Origin: Ectopseudomonas composti
GTDB lineage: Bacteria > Pseudomonadota > Gammaproteobacteria > Pseudomonadales > Pseudomonadaceae
Direction of reading: 5' to 3'
Length of the DNA: 5,833 nt
NCBI GenBank assembly: GCA_946886245.1
Contig: CAMPIF010000299.1
Location: 1-5,833 of the forward strand
The first letter of the stretch is position 1. The number at the start of each line of letters is the position of its first letter. This document shows positions 1-4,670 of the stretch, piece by piece. The notes beneath the pieces are model-generated. The model was not told where the DNA came from, ran no database searches, and saw only the letters and a program-made list of their open reading frames with translations. The translations under genes and the position numbers were made by a program.

Positions 1-2
1 GC

Positions 3-752
3 ATCGACCTCGGCTGCCGTGCCCTTCTGGTGCAGGAGGACGAGCGCAACATCCTCATCGAACCCGGCATCGGTGCCTTCTTCAGCCCCGAACTCAAGCA
101 GCGCTTCGGCGTGCAGGAAGATCGCCACGTGCTGCTCGACAGCCTGGCGGCCGTGGGCTTGAGTGACGCCGACATCGACATCCTGGTGCTCACTCACCTG
201 CACTTCGACCATGCCGGCGGCCTGCTCGCTGCCTGGCAAGAGGGTCAGCCCGCACGCCTGCTGTTCCCCAACGCGCGCTTCATCACAGGCCGACGCCAGT
301 GGCAGCGTGCCTGCAACCCACACGCCCGGGATAAGGCTTCCTATATTCCGGAACTGCTCGATCTCCTGGAAAACAGCGGCCGCCTGCACCTGATCGACGA
401 AACCGAGCACTGCGAACTGCTCGGCCCCGACTGGCGCCTGCACTGGAGCGACGGCCACACGCCGGGCCAACTGCTGCCGGAAGTCGCCATGCCGGGCGGC
501 CCGGTGGTGTTTCCCGGCGACCTGATCCCCGGCGCGCCCTGGGTCCATCTGCCGATCACCATGGGTTATGACCGCTTCCCCGAAGGCCTGATCGAGGAAA
601 AGCAAGCGCTGCTCGGCGACCTGTTTTCCCGTGACGGCCGGCTGGTGTTCACCCATGACCCGCAAGTGGCCATGGGACGGGTAACGCGAGACGAAAAAGA
701 TCGCTACGGGCTCGTTGAGGCGGTAAAAACAGCACATCTACTGGCAAACTGA
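3..752 (+). CDS. MBL-fold metallo-hydrolase, 5'-truncated by the window edge
   Basis: This is the C-terminal part, about 249 codons, of a metallo-beta-lactamase-fold hydrolase. The frame is open from the first base, so the true start lies upstream and the GTG at position 30 is internal. The zinc signature THLHFDHAGG (HxHxDH, 195-212) is intact. Further likely metal ligands are the His of SDGHTPG (456-458), the Asp of FPGDLIPG (519-521) and the His of FTHD (654-656), in the usual order, so the dinuclear site looks complete. No signal peptide can be judged because the N-terminus is missing. The long helical insert between HxHxDH and the next His is like soluble lactonase or esterase-type members of COG0491. 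The substrate cannot be told from sequence. A gap of 164 bases separates it from the next gene on the same strand, so co-transcription is uncertain. Fold assignment is secure; function beyond hydrolase is not. Confidence 0.9.
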   Translation: MDLGCRALLVQEDERNILIEPGIGAFFSPELKQRFGVQEDRHVLLDSLAAVGLSDADIDILVLTHLHFDHAGGLLAAWQEGQPARLLFPNARFITGRRQWQRACNPHARDKASYIPELLDLLENSGRLHLIDETEHCELLGPDWRLHWSDGHTPGQLLPEVAMPGGPVVFPGDLIPGAPWVHLPITMGYDRFPEGLIEEKQALLGDLFSRDGRLVFTHDPQVAMGRVTRDEKDRYGLVEAVKTAHLLAN

Positions 753-916
753 CGCCATCAGGCCTTGACGCGCCGTTCATGCAGCGCGAGCATGGCCGCT
801 TGTTTTTTCGCCGTGGTCACGACCACACCAGCACCCCAGGGAAGGGGGCGACGCTTGGCCAGCGAGAGACTGGCCGTCGTGCCATGCCCACCTCGACAGC
901 CCTGGGGGATCGTTTC
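753..916. other. Gene-free gap rich in inverted repeats, with a coding-like minus-strand signal
   Basis: No convincing gene starts here. Dyads seen are CATGC-N7-GCATG (778-794), followed eight bases later by six T (803-808), which is a weak intrinsic-terminator shape for the upstream hydrolase gene; GTGGTC-AC-GACCAC (813-826); and a longer imperfect hairpin at 847-883 built from GGC/GCC, ACG/CGT and a perfect GGCCAG/CTGGCC stem with a 7-base loop. On the minus strand a frame ending in TGA at 758-760 reads like a real protein tail with Pseudomonas-type codons, but no ATG, GTG or TTG opens it before it runs antisense into the next gene. A decayed gene end, a structured RNA and chance are all possible. 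Confidence 0.4.
904..909 (+). promoter_or_regulatory. Ribosome binding site for the YbaK-family gene
   Basis: GGGGGA lies seven bases before the ATG at 917. It decides the start: the same frame stays open upstream to an ATG at 779 and has another at 884, but those starts add residues with no family resemblance. The start at 917 gives the normal N-terminus. Confidence 0.6.
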
Positions 917-1396
917 ATGAGCCTGGCCTCTGTACGCGCCTTCTTCGCCGCCATGGCGCCCGATATCGCGATCATCGAACTGCAGTCCAGCACCGCCACC
1001 GTGGCGCTGGCTGCCGAAGCGCATGGCGTATCGCCGGGACAGATCGCCAAGACCCTGGCCTTTCGTATCGCCGAACGCGACGTGCTGATCGTCGCCCGCG
1101 GTGACGCCCGTATCGACAACCGCAAGATGAAGGAATGCTTCGGCGCCAAGGCGCGCATGCTCGATGCACAAACCGTTGTCGAGCTGACCAGCCACCCGGT
1201 CGGCGGCGTCTGCCCGTTCGGCCTGGCCACACCGCTCAGCGTCTACTGCGACCGCTCGCTGCTGGCCTTTAACGAAGTGCTGCCAGCCGCCGGCGCCACC
1301 CACAGCGCCGTGCGTATCGCCCCGCAGCGCATGGCCGAGCTGGTCGATGCCGAGTGGATCGATGTTTGCCAGGAAGTGGAAACGGAAACCTGCTGA
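917..1396 (+). CDS. YbaK/EbsC-family aminoacyl-tRNA deacylase
   Basis: A single-domain protein of 159 residues in the YbaK/ProRS-INS superfamily, whose members hydrolyse mischarged tRNAs in trans in the cytoplasm (for example Cys-tRNAPro, Ala-tRNAPro or Ser-tRNAThr). Visible hallmarks are VSPGQIAKTLAFR (residues 38-50), which carries the conserved lysine K45 of the editing site; the VLIVARGDARID strand-turn (56-67); the GGVCPFGL loop (96-103), matching the family GxxxPFG signature; and a C-terminal strand ending in a short acidic tail. Length fits a stand-alone domain. The start at 917 is chosen for its ribosome binding site and family-like N-terminus. Which tRNA it edits cannot be read from sequence, so no symbol is given. 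The gene converges on the lipoprotein gene, with a REPIN between the two stops. Confidence 0.88.
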   Translation: MSLASVRAFFAAMAPDIAIIELQSSTATVALAAEAHGVSPGQIAKTLAFRIAERDVLIVARGDARIDNRKMKECFGAKARMLDAQTVVELTSHPVGGVCPFGLATPLSVYCDRSLLAFNEVLPAAGATHSAVRIAPQRMAELVDAEWIDVCQEVETETC

Positions 1397-1419
1397 ACAG
1401 CACGCGCACCGAGGCATTT

Positions 1420-1486
1420 CCCGGATTGCATCCGGGCTATAGAAGACTCCGGTGCTTGGAAATGAGTAGCCCGGATGCAATCCGGG
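1420..1486. repeat. REPIN: inverted pair of REP palindromes, type A
   Basis: Two inverted copies of one REP unit. The right copy (1466-1486) is G followed by TAGCCCGGATGCAATCCGGG. The left copy (1420-1440) is its reverse complement except for the first base of the head, so 20 of 21 positions match. The spacer is 25 bases. Each unit is itself a small hairpin, CCCGGAT-GCA-ATCCGGG, behind a GTAG head, which is the classic bacterial REP layout. It lies between the convergent stops of the YbaK-family gene (1396) and the lipoprotein gene (1521) and could fold into a long stem that ends or protects both transcripts. A 9-base REP fragment follows at 1488-1496. Such elements are moved by RAYT (REP-associated tyrosine) transposases acting in trans; none is encoded here. 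Confidence 0.85.
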
Positions 1487-1520
1487 GCCGGGCTATCAGA
1501 AAGTCGTGTATCGCATTGAC

Positions 1521-1817
1521 CTACAACCCGCCGCTGACGCCCAGGCTCACACCCAGCGCCGTGGCCAACGAGAGCGGCAGCAGCAGGGTATCGAGCAGCG
1601 CACTGGCCGGCAGATCCAACCCTGGATAACGCGGCGCCTCGGCGCCGAAACGATCCAGCGGGCAGCAGCCGCCATTGATCGCATACCAATCCAGTCGCGT
1701 CCCGGCGTAAACCACCGGCGCATCGGGCTTGGCCGCGTCCAGGGTGCGCACGGTGGCGCAGCCGGTCAGACTCAGCAGCGCCACGGCGCAGACGAGCAGG
1801 CGCAGGGTGCTAGTCAT
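1521..1817 (-). CDS. YceK/YidQ-like (DUF1375) small lipoprotein
   Basis: A 98-residue predicted lipoprotein. Residues 1-20 are a type II signal peptide with a hydrophobic core ([11 protein letters not shown]) and the lipobox SLTGC, so C20 would be lipidated after signal peptidase II cleavage. The residue after it is Ala, not Asp, which favours outer-membrane sorting. The mature part has the pattern of the YceK/YidQ family: YAGTRLDW (37-44), a Cys pair (51-52), and [21 protein letters not shown] (64-84), where the D-LP-S-DTLLLP core is typical. The role of the family is poorly known. The start ATG (1815-1817) lies inside the end of ubiX and the two frames share eight bases, which suggests translational coupling in one transcript. 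The stop TAG is at 1521-1523, 24 bases beyond the end of the REP fragment. Confidence 0.85.
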   Translation of the reverse strand: MTSTLRLLVCAVALLSLTGCATVRTLDAAKPDAPVVYAGTRLDWYAINGGCCPLDRFGAEAPRYPGLDLPASALLDTLLLPLSLATALGVSLGVSGGL

Positions 1818-2439
1818 CCGTCACCAAATGATGCTCGCCCCAACGCGGCAGCATGTCCTGGGGGATGTTCAGGCAGTTGAGGATGCGCGCAACGACGAAA
1901 TCCACCAGATCATCCAGCGTCTGCGGCTGGTGATAGAACCCGGGCGAGGCCGGCAGAATGGTCACGCCCAGATTCGACAGCTTGAGCATGTTTTCCAGGT
2001 GGATGCTCGAATACGGCGCCTCGCGCGGCACCAGGATCAACTGGCGGCGCTCCTTCAATGCCACGTCGGCGGCGCGTTCGATCAGGTTGTTGCAGGCACC
2101 GGTAGCGATAGCCGACAAGGTGCCGGTGCTGCAGGGCACCACCACCATGGCTGTCGGCGCACCGGAGCCGGAGGCAGCCGGGGCCATCCAGTCTTCCTTG
2201 CCGTAGACGCGAATCTGCCCCGGCGCCGCGCCGGTGTACTCGGTGAGGAACTGCGCCATGGACTGCGGTTTGGCCGGTAGCGCCACGTCGGTTTCGGTGG
2301 CCATGACCAGTTGCGCGGCCTTGGAGATCAGGAAGTGCACCTCGCGATCTTCCTGCACCAGGCAATCGAGCAGGCGCAGACCGTATTGCGCGCCCGAGGC
2401 GCCGGTCATGGCCAGAGTAACTCTATCGGGACCGCTCAT
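1810..2439 (-). CDS. ubiX: UbiX flavin prenyltransferase
   Basis: 209 residues. UbiX joins a dimethylallyl group to reduced FMN, making the prenylated flavin cofactor that UbiD needs to decarboxylate 4-hydroxy-3-polyprenylbenzoate in ubiquinone synthesis. It is a cytosolic, flavodoxin-like homo-oligomer. Supporting motifs are TGASGAQYG (12-20), the N-terminal FMN phosphate loop; [14 protein letters not shown] (101-114), the flavin-binding Ser/Thr loop; [15 protein letters not shown] (118-132); [10 protein letters not shown] (136-145); and [12 protein letters not shown] (162-173), with the Tyr linked to prenyl-phosphate binding. All positions expected of an active enzyme appear present. The start ATG (2437-2439) has a weak GAGAG seven bases upstream. 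It follows mpl by about 100 bases, most of them filled by a REPIN, and overlaps the downstream lipoprotein gene. No ubiD lies in the window. Confidence 0.95.
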   Translation of the reverse strand: MSGPDRVTLAMTGASGAQYGLRLLDCLVQEDREVHFLISKAAQLVMATETDVALPAKPQSMAQFLTEYTGAAPGQIRVYGKEDWMAPAASGSGAPTAMVVVPCSTGTLSAIATGACNNLIERAADVALKERRQLILVPREAPYSSIHLENMLKLSNLGVTILPASPGFYHQPQTLDDLVDFVVARILNCLNIPQDMLPRWGEHHLVTDD

Positions 2440-2477
2440 ACATTCACTCTCAAAGCTGCTGCGCTTGCTTATGCTGC

Positions 2478-2533
2478 GTAGGGCGGGTGCAACCCGCCGG
2501 GACTTGAACCATGGCGGGTTTCACCCGCCCTAC
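2478..2533. repeat. REPIN: inverted pair of REP palindromes, type B
   Basis: The left unit (2478-2498) is G followed by TAGGGCGGGTGCAACCCGCC. The right unit (2513-2533) is its inverted copy with a single mismatch at the loop C, so again 20 of 21 positions agree. The spacer is 14 bases. Head (GTAG), GCA loop and stem length are the same as in the REPIN at 1420-1486, but three stem pairs differ. The element begins eight bases after the mpl stop codon and ends, in the direction of transcription, 38 bases before the ubiX start. In mRNA the full pair would form a stem of about 21 base pairs that could stabilise mpl mRNA or reduce read-through into ubiX. Confidence 0.87.
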
Positions 2534-2541
2534 TGCCAGCG

Positions 2542-3894
2542 TCAGGCCAGGGCCTCGGCCAGCTTGCCATGCAAGCCACCGAAGCCGCCGTTGCTCATGA
2601 TCACCACCTGGGTGCCGGGGCGCACCAGCGCCTTCACGCCGTCGATGATCGACTCCAGCGAATCGCACACCTGGGTCGCATTGGTCGCCCCGGCAACGCT
2701 CGCGCCCAGGTCCCAGCCGAGATTCGGCGGGGCGTACCAGAACACCGCATCGGCCTGTTCGGCCGACTCGGCCAGGCCATCGCGATGAGCGCCAAGTTTC
2801 ATCGAATTGGAGCGCGGCTCGATTACCGCGATCACCTGAGTGTCGTCACCGACGCGCTTGCGCAGCCCGTCCAGGGTGGTGGCAATGGCGGTCGGGTGAT
2901 GGGCGAAATCATCGAAGACGGTCACGCCATTCACCTCGGCGACCTTCTCCATGCGCCGCTTGGCGTTGATGAACTGACCCAGCGCCTCGATGCCCAGCGC
3001 CGGCACCACGCCGACATGGCGCGCTGCAGCGAGTACGGCCAGGGCGTTGGCGACGTTGTGCTGGCCGGTCAGGCTCCACTGCACGGTGCCCTCGACCTTG
3101 CCATCGAAGCTCACCTCGAAGCGCGAGCCATCCGCGCTGAGCAGGCGTGCCTGCCATTGCCCGCCTTCGCCGGTGGTCTGCACGGGTGTCCAGCAGCCCA
3201 TTTCGATGACTCGCGCCAATGCGGCTTCGCTGGCCGGATGAATGACCAGGCCTTCGCTGGGGATGATGCGCACCAGATGGTGGAACTGCCGCTCGATAGC
3301 CGCCAGATCGGGGAAGATATCCGCGTGATCGAACTCCAGGTTATTCAGGATCGCCGTGCGTGGGCGGTAATGGACGAACTTGCTGCGCTTGTCGAAGAAG
3401 GCGCTGTCGTATTCGTCGGCCTCGACCACGAAGAAAGGCGTGTCGCCCAGCCGCGCGGAAATCCCGAAGTTCTGCGGCACGCCGCCAATCAGGAAGCCCG
3501 GACTCATACCGGCATGCTCCAGCACCCAGGCCAGCATGCTGGAACTGCTGGTCTTGCCGTGGGTACCGGCGACCGCCATCACCCAGCGGCCCTGCAGCAC
3601 GTGATCGGCCAGCCACTGCGGGCCGGAAACGTAGGGCAGGCCCTTGTTCAGCACGTATTCCACGGCCGGGTTGCCACGGCTCATGGCGTTGCCCACCACC
3701 ACCAGATCGGGCGCCGGCTGCAAGTGCGCCGGGTCGTAGCCCTGCATCAGCTCGATGCCCTGGGCTTCCAGCTGAGTGCTCATGGGCGGGTAAACGTTGG
3801 CATCGGAACCGGTGACACGATGGCCAAGCTCCTTGGCCAGAACGGCCAGCGACCCCATGAAGGTGCCGCAGATGCCGAGAATATGAATGTGCAT
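2542..3894 (-). CDS. mpl: Mpl, UDP-N-acetylmuramate:tripeptide ligase
   Basis: 450 residues, the usual length for the family. Mpl re-attaches recovered L-Ala-gamma-D-Glu-meso-DAP to UDP-MurNAc with ATP, a peptidoglycan-recycling shortcut in the cytoplasm. The three Mur-ligase domains can be followed: an N-terminal UDP-binding Rossmann domain beginning HIHILGICGTFMGSLA (2-17); the central ATPase with P-loop AGTHGKTSSS (109-118), the acidic segment VEADEYDSAFFDKRSKF (157-173) and NNLEFDHADIF (184-194); and a C-terminal domain with LTGQHNVANALA, NAKRRMEKV, FDDFAHHPTA and MSNGGFGGLHGKL. ICGTFMGS and the DEYDSAFFDKR stretch favour Mpl over MurC. All catalytic motifs look intact. The ATG at 3892-3894 has a good ribosome binding site. 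It is probably the first gene of an mpl-ubiX-lipoprotein transcript, divergent from the acetyltransferase gene. Confidence 0.96.
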   Translation of the reverse strand: MHIHILGICGTFMGSLAVLAKELGHRVTGSDANVYPPMSTQLEAQGIELMQGYDPAHLQPAPDLVVVGNAMSRGNPAVEYVLNKGLPYVSGPQWLADHVLQGRWVMAVAGTHGKTSSSSMLAWVLEHAGMSPGFLIGGVPQNFGISARLGDTPFFVVEADEYDSAFFDKRSKFVHYRPRTAILNNLEFDHADIFPDLAAIERQFHHLVRIIPSEGLVIHPASEAALARVIEMGCWTPVQTTGEGGQWQARLLSADGSRFEVSFDGKVEGTVQWSLTGQHNVANALAVLAAARHVGVVPALGIEALGQFINAKRRMEKVAEVNGVTVFDDFAHHPTAIATTLDGLRKRVGDDTQVIAVIEPRSNSMKLGAHRDGLAESAEQADAVFWYAPPNLGWDLGASVAGATNATQVCDSLESIIDGVKALVRPGTQVVIMSNGGFGGLHGKLAEALA

Positions 3895-3899
3895 TGATG

Positions 3900-3905
3900 A
3901 CCTCT
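3900..3905 (-). promoter_or_regulatory. Ribosome binding site of mpl
   Basis: On the minus strand AGAGGT sits five bases before the mpl ATG. It supports the start at 3894, which also gives the normal Mur-ligase N-terminus. Confidence 0.65.
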
Positions 3906-3926
3906 GGACAAGCCCGCGAACAGACC

Positions 3927-3950
3927 GTTGAAAACCACCCAGTTTTCAAC
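3927..3950. repeat. Perfect 9-bp inverted repeat in the mpl leader
   Basis: GTTGAAAAC, six bases, then GTTTTCAAC: a perfect 9-base dyad with its near end 32 bases before the mpl start codon. As RNA it could make a hairpin in the mpl 5' leader; as DNA it has the shape of a dimeric regulator site. It also lies roughly 200 bases upstream of the predicted start of acetyltransferase transcription, within range of an activator site for a sigma-54 promoter. No T-run follows on either strand, so it is not a normal terminator. It could also be a copy of an interspersed Pseudomonas repeat. Confidence 0.6.
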
Positions 3951-4063
3951 AGGCCCGTTAAGGGGCATGAAGCGATGGCGGCAGGTTAGCACAGCGCCCT
4001 TCAGGCGGCTGCTGCGCCCTGTTCAGACAGATGTGCGAATACCAAGTTGCTTCGCAGCTGAAA

Positions 4064-4076
4064 AATCAAACGCTTG
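4064..4076 (+). promoter_or_regulatory. Predicted IHF binding site
   Basis: AATCAAACGCTTG fits the IHF consensus WATCAANNNNTTR at every fixed position and is preceded by a short A-tract, as strong IHF sites often are. It lies about 50 bases upstream of the -24/-12 element at 4125-4140, near -80 relative to the expected start. This is where IHF usually bends DNA to bring an upstream activator to sigma-54 polymerase. It is a consensus match only, but its position next to the sigma-54 element raises the likelihood. Confidence 0.5.
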
Positions 4077-4124
4077 CTTGGATTGCGCTTTCAACTGGCT
4101 TTGAGGCAGCATCGACTGGCCTGC

Positions 4125-4140
4125 TGGCACAACAGCTGCA
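4125..4140 (+). promoter_or_regulatory. Predicted sigma-54 (RpoN) -24/-12 promoter
   Basis: TGGCACAACAGCTGCA matches the -24/-12 consensus TGGCAC-N5-TTGCA at all six bases of the -24 block and four of five of the -12 block. GG (4126-4127) and GC (4138-4139) are exactly ten bases apart. Transcription would begin near 4150, giving a leader of about 30 bases before the acetyltransferase ATG at 4180. I could not pick out a convincing sigma-70 promoter for this gene. Together with the IHF site upstream, this forms a typical RpoN-dependent promoter; the activator is unknown. Confidence 0.55.
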
Positions 4141-4169
4141 TCGTCCATCCAGTTTCAATCACAGAAGCC

Positions 4170-4173
4170 GAGG
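4170..4173 (+). promoter_or_regulatory. Ribosome binding site of the GNAT gene
   Basis: GAGG lies six bases before the ATG at 4180. It supports that start, which also puts the first beta strand (MRIVQAT) at the expected place. Confidence 0.6.
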
Positions 4174-4179
4174 CCCGCC

Positions 4180-4635
4180 ATGCGCATCGTCCAAGCCACC
4201 CTGGAGCACCTGGACCTGTTGACCCCGCTGTTCGTCAAATACCGCGAGTTCTACAACGAACTGCCCTACCCCGAGTCGTCGCGCAAGTTCCTCGAGAAGC
4301 GCCTGCGGCGCAAGGAGTCGGTGATCTACCTGGCGCTGGCCGACGATGAAGACAAGCTGCTCGGCTTTTGCCAGCTCTACCCCAGCTATTCCTCGCTGTC
4401 GCTCAAGCGCGTGTGGATTCTCAACGACATCTACGTCGCCGAGGATGCTCGCCGCCAACTGGTTGCCGACCGCCTGCTGCACACCGCCAAGCAGATGGCC
4501 AAGGAAACCAACGCCGTGCGCATGCGCGTGGCCACCAGCCGCGACAACGAAGTGGCGCAGAAGGTTTACGAGTCCATCGGCTTCGTCGAGGACGAGCAGT
4601 TCAAGAACTACGTGCTGCCGATCAACTCCGATTGA
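4180..4635 (+). CDS. GNAT-family N-acetyltransferase
   Basis: 151 residues, the size of a single GNAT domain, which transfers acetyl from acetyl-CoA to an amine. The fold can be followed: strand 1 MRIVQAT; helices up to about residue 45; strands VIYLALADD and LLGFCQLYPSYSSLSLKRVWILNDIYV (61-86); motif A VAEDARRQLVADRLL (86-100); and motif B SRDNEVAQKVYESIGFVED (120-138), with the conserved Asn and the YExxGF end. In motif A the usual RRxGVAxxLL reads RRQLVADRLL, so the glycine of the CoA pyrophosphate loop is Leu94. The substrate is unknown; the chain of Arg/Lys near residues 35-45 is the only marked feature of the N-terminal half. No signal peptide is seen. It is divergent from mpl, convergent with the next gene, and possibly under sigma-54 control. 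Confidence 0.92.
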   Translation: MRIVQATLEHLDLLTPLFVKYREFYNELPYPESSRKFLEKRLRRKESVIYLALADDEDKLLGFCQLYPSYSSLSLKRVWILNDIYVAEDARRQLVADRLLHTAKQMAKETNAVRMRVATSRDNEVAQKVYESIGFVEDEQFKNYVLPINSD

Positions 4636-4651
4636 TCGAGCTGCAAGCGCA

Positions 4652-4670
4652 GCGGCTGTGCGTCAGCCGC
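4652..4670. terminator. Possible bidirectional terminator hairpin, no T-tract
   Basis: GCGGCTG, five bases, then CAGCCGC: a perfect 7-bp GC-rich stem between the convergent ends of the GNAT gene and the pseudokinase gene, overlapping the last codons and stop of the latter. Neither strand has a following T-run, so intrinsic termination would be weak. Confidence 0.3.

Noticed and set aside
778..808. Intrinsic terminator for the MBL-fold gene
   Set aside because: The stem is only five base pairs and lies eight bases away from the T-run; it is too weak to call as a terminator feature.
779..916. N-terminal extension of the YbaK-family protein from the ATG at 779 or 884
   Set aside because: The extra residues have no family resemblance, and the ATG at 917 has a well-placed GGGGGA.
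758..1480. 240-codon minus-strand frame covering the YbaK-family gene as a full gene
   Set aside because: Most of it is antisense to a clear YbaK-family gene and its N-terminus reads through the REP repeat. Only its last 40 or so codons look coding-like, and those are reported separately.
2440..2477. Own promoter for ubiX around CATAAG on the minus strand
   Set aside because: The -10 is partial and the only -35-like bases fall inside the REPIN at poor spacing.
2569..3897. Long open frame of 442 codons on the + strand opposite mpl
   Set aside because: It is the antisense shadow of mpl in GC-rich DNA, rich in His, Ala, Arg and Gln with no domain pattern, while the minus strand shows every Mur-ligase motif.
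3981..4013. Sigma-70 promoter for mpl around TGTGCTAACC on the minus strand
   Set aside because: The -10 matches only three of six bases, although TG precedes it, and no acceptable -35 is found at 16-18 bases.
4019..4030. LexA box at CTGTTCAGACAG
   Set aside because: LexA sites need ten bases between CTG and CAG; here there are six.
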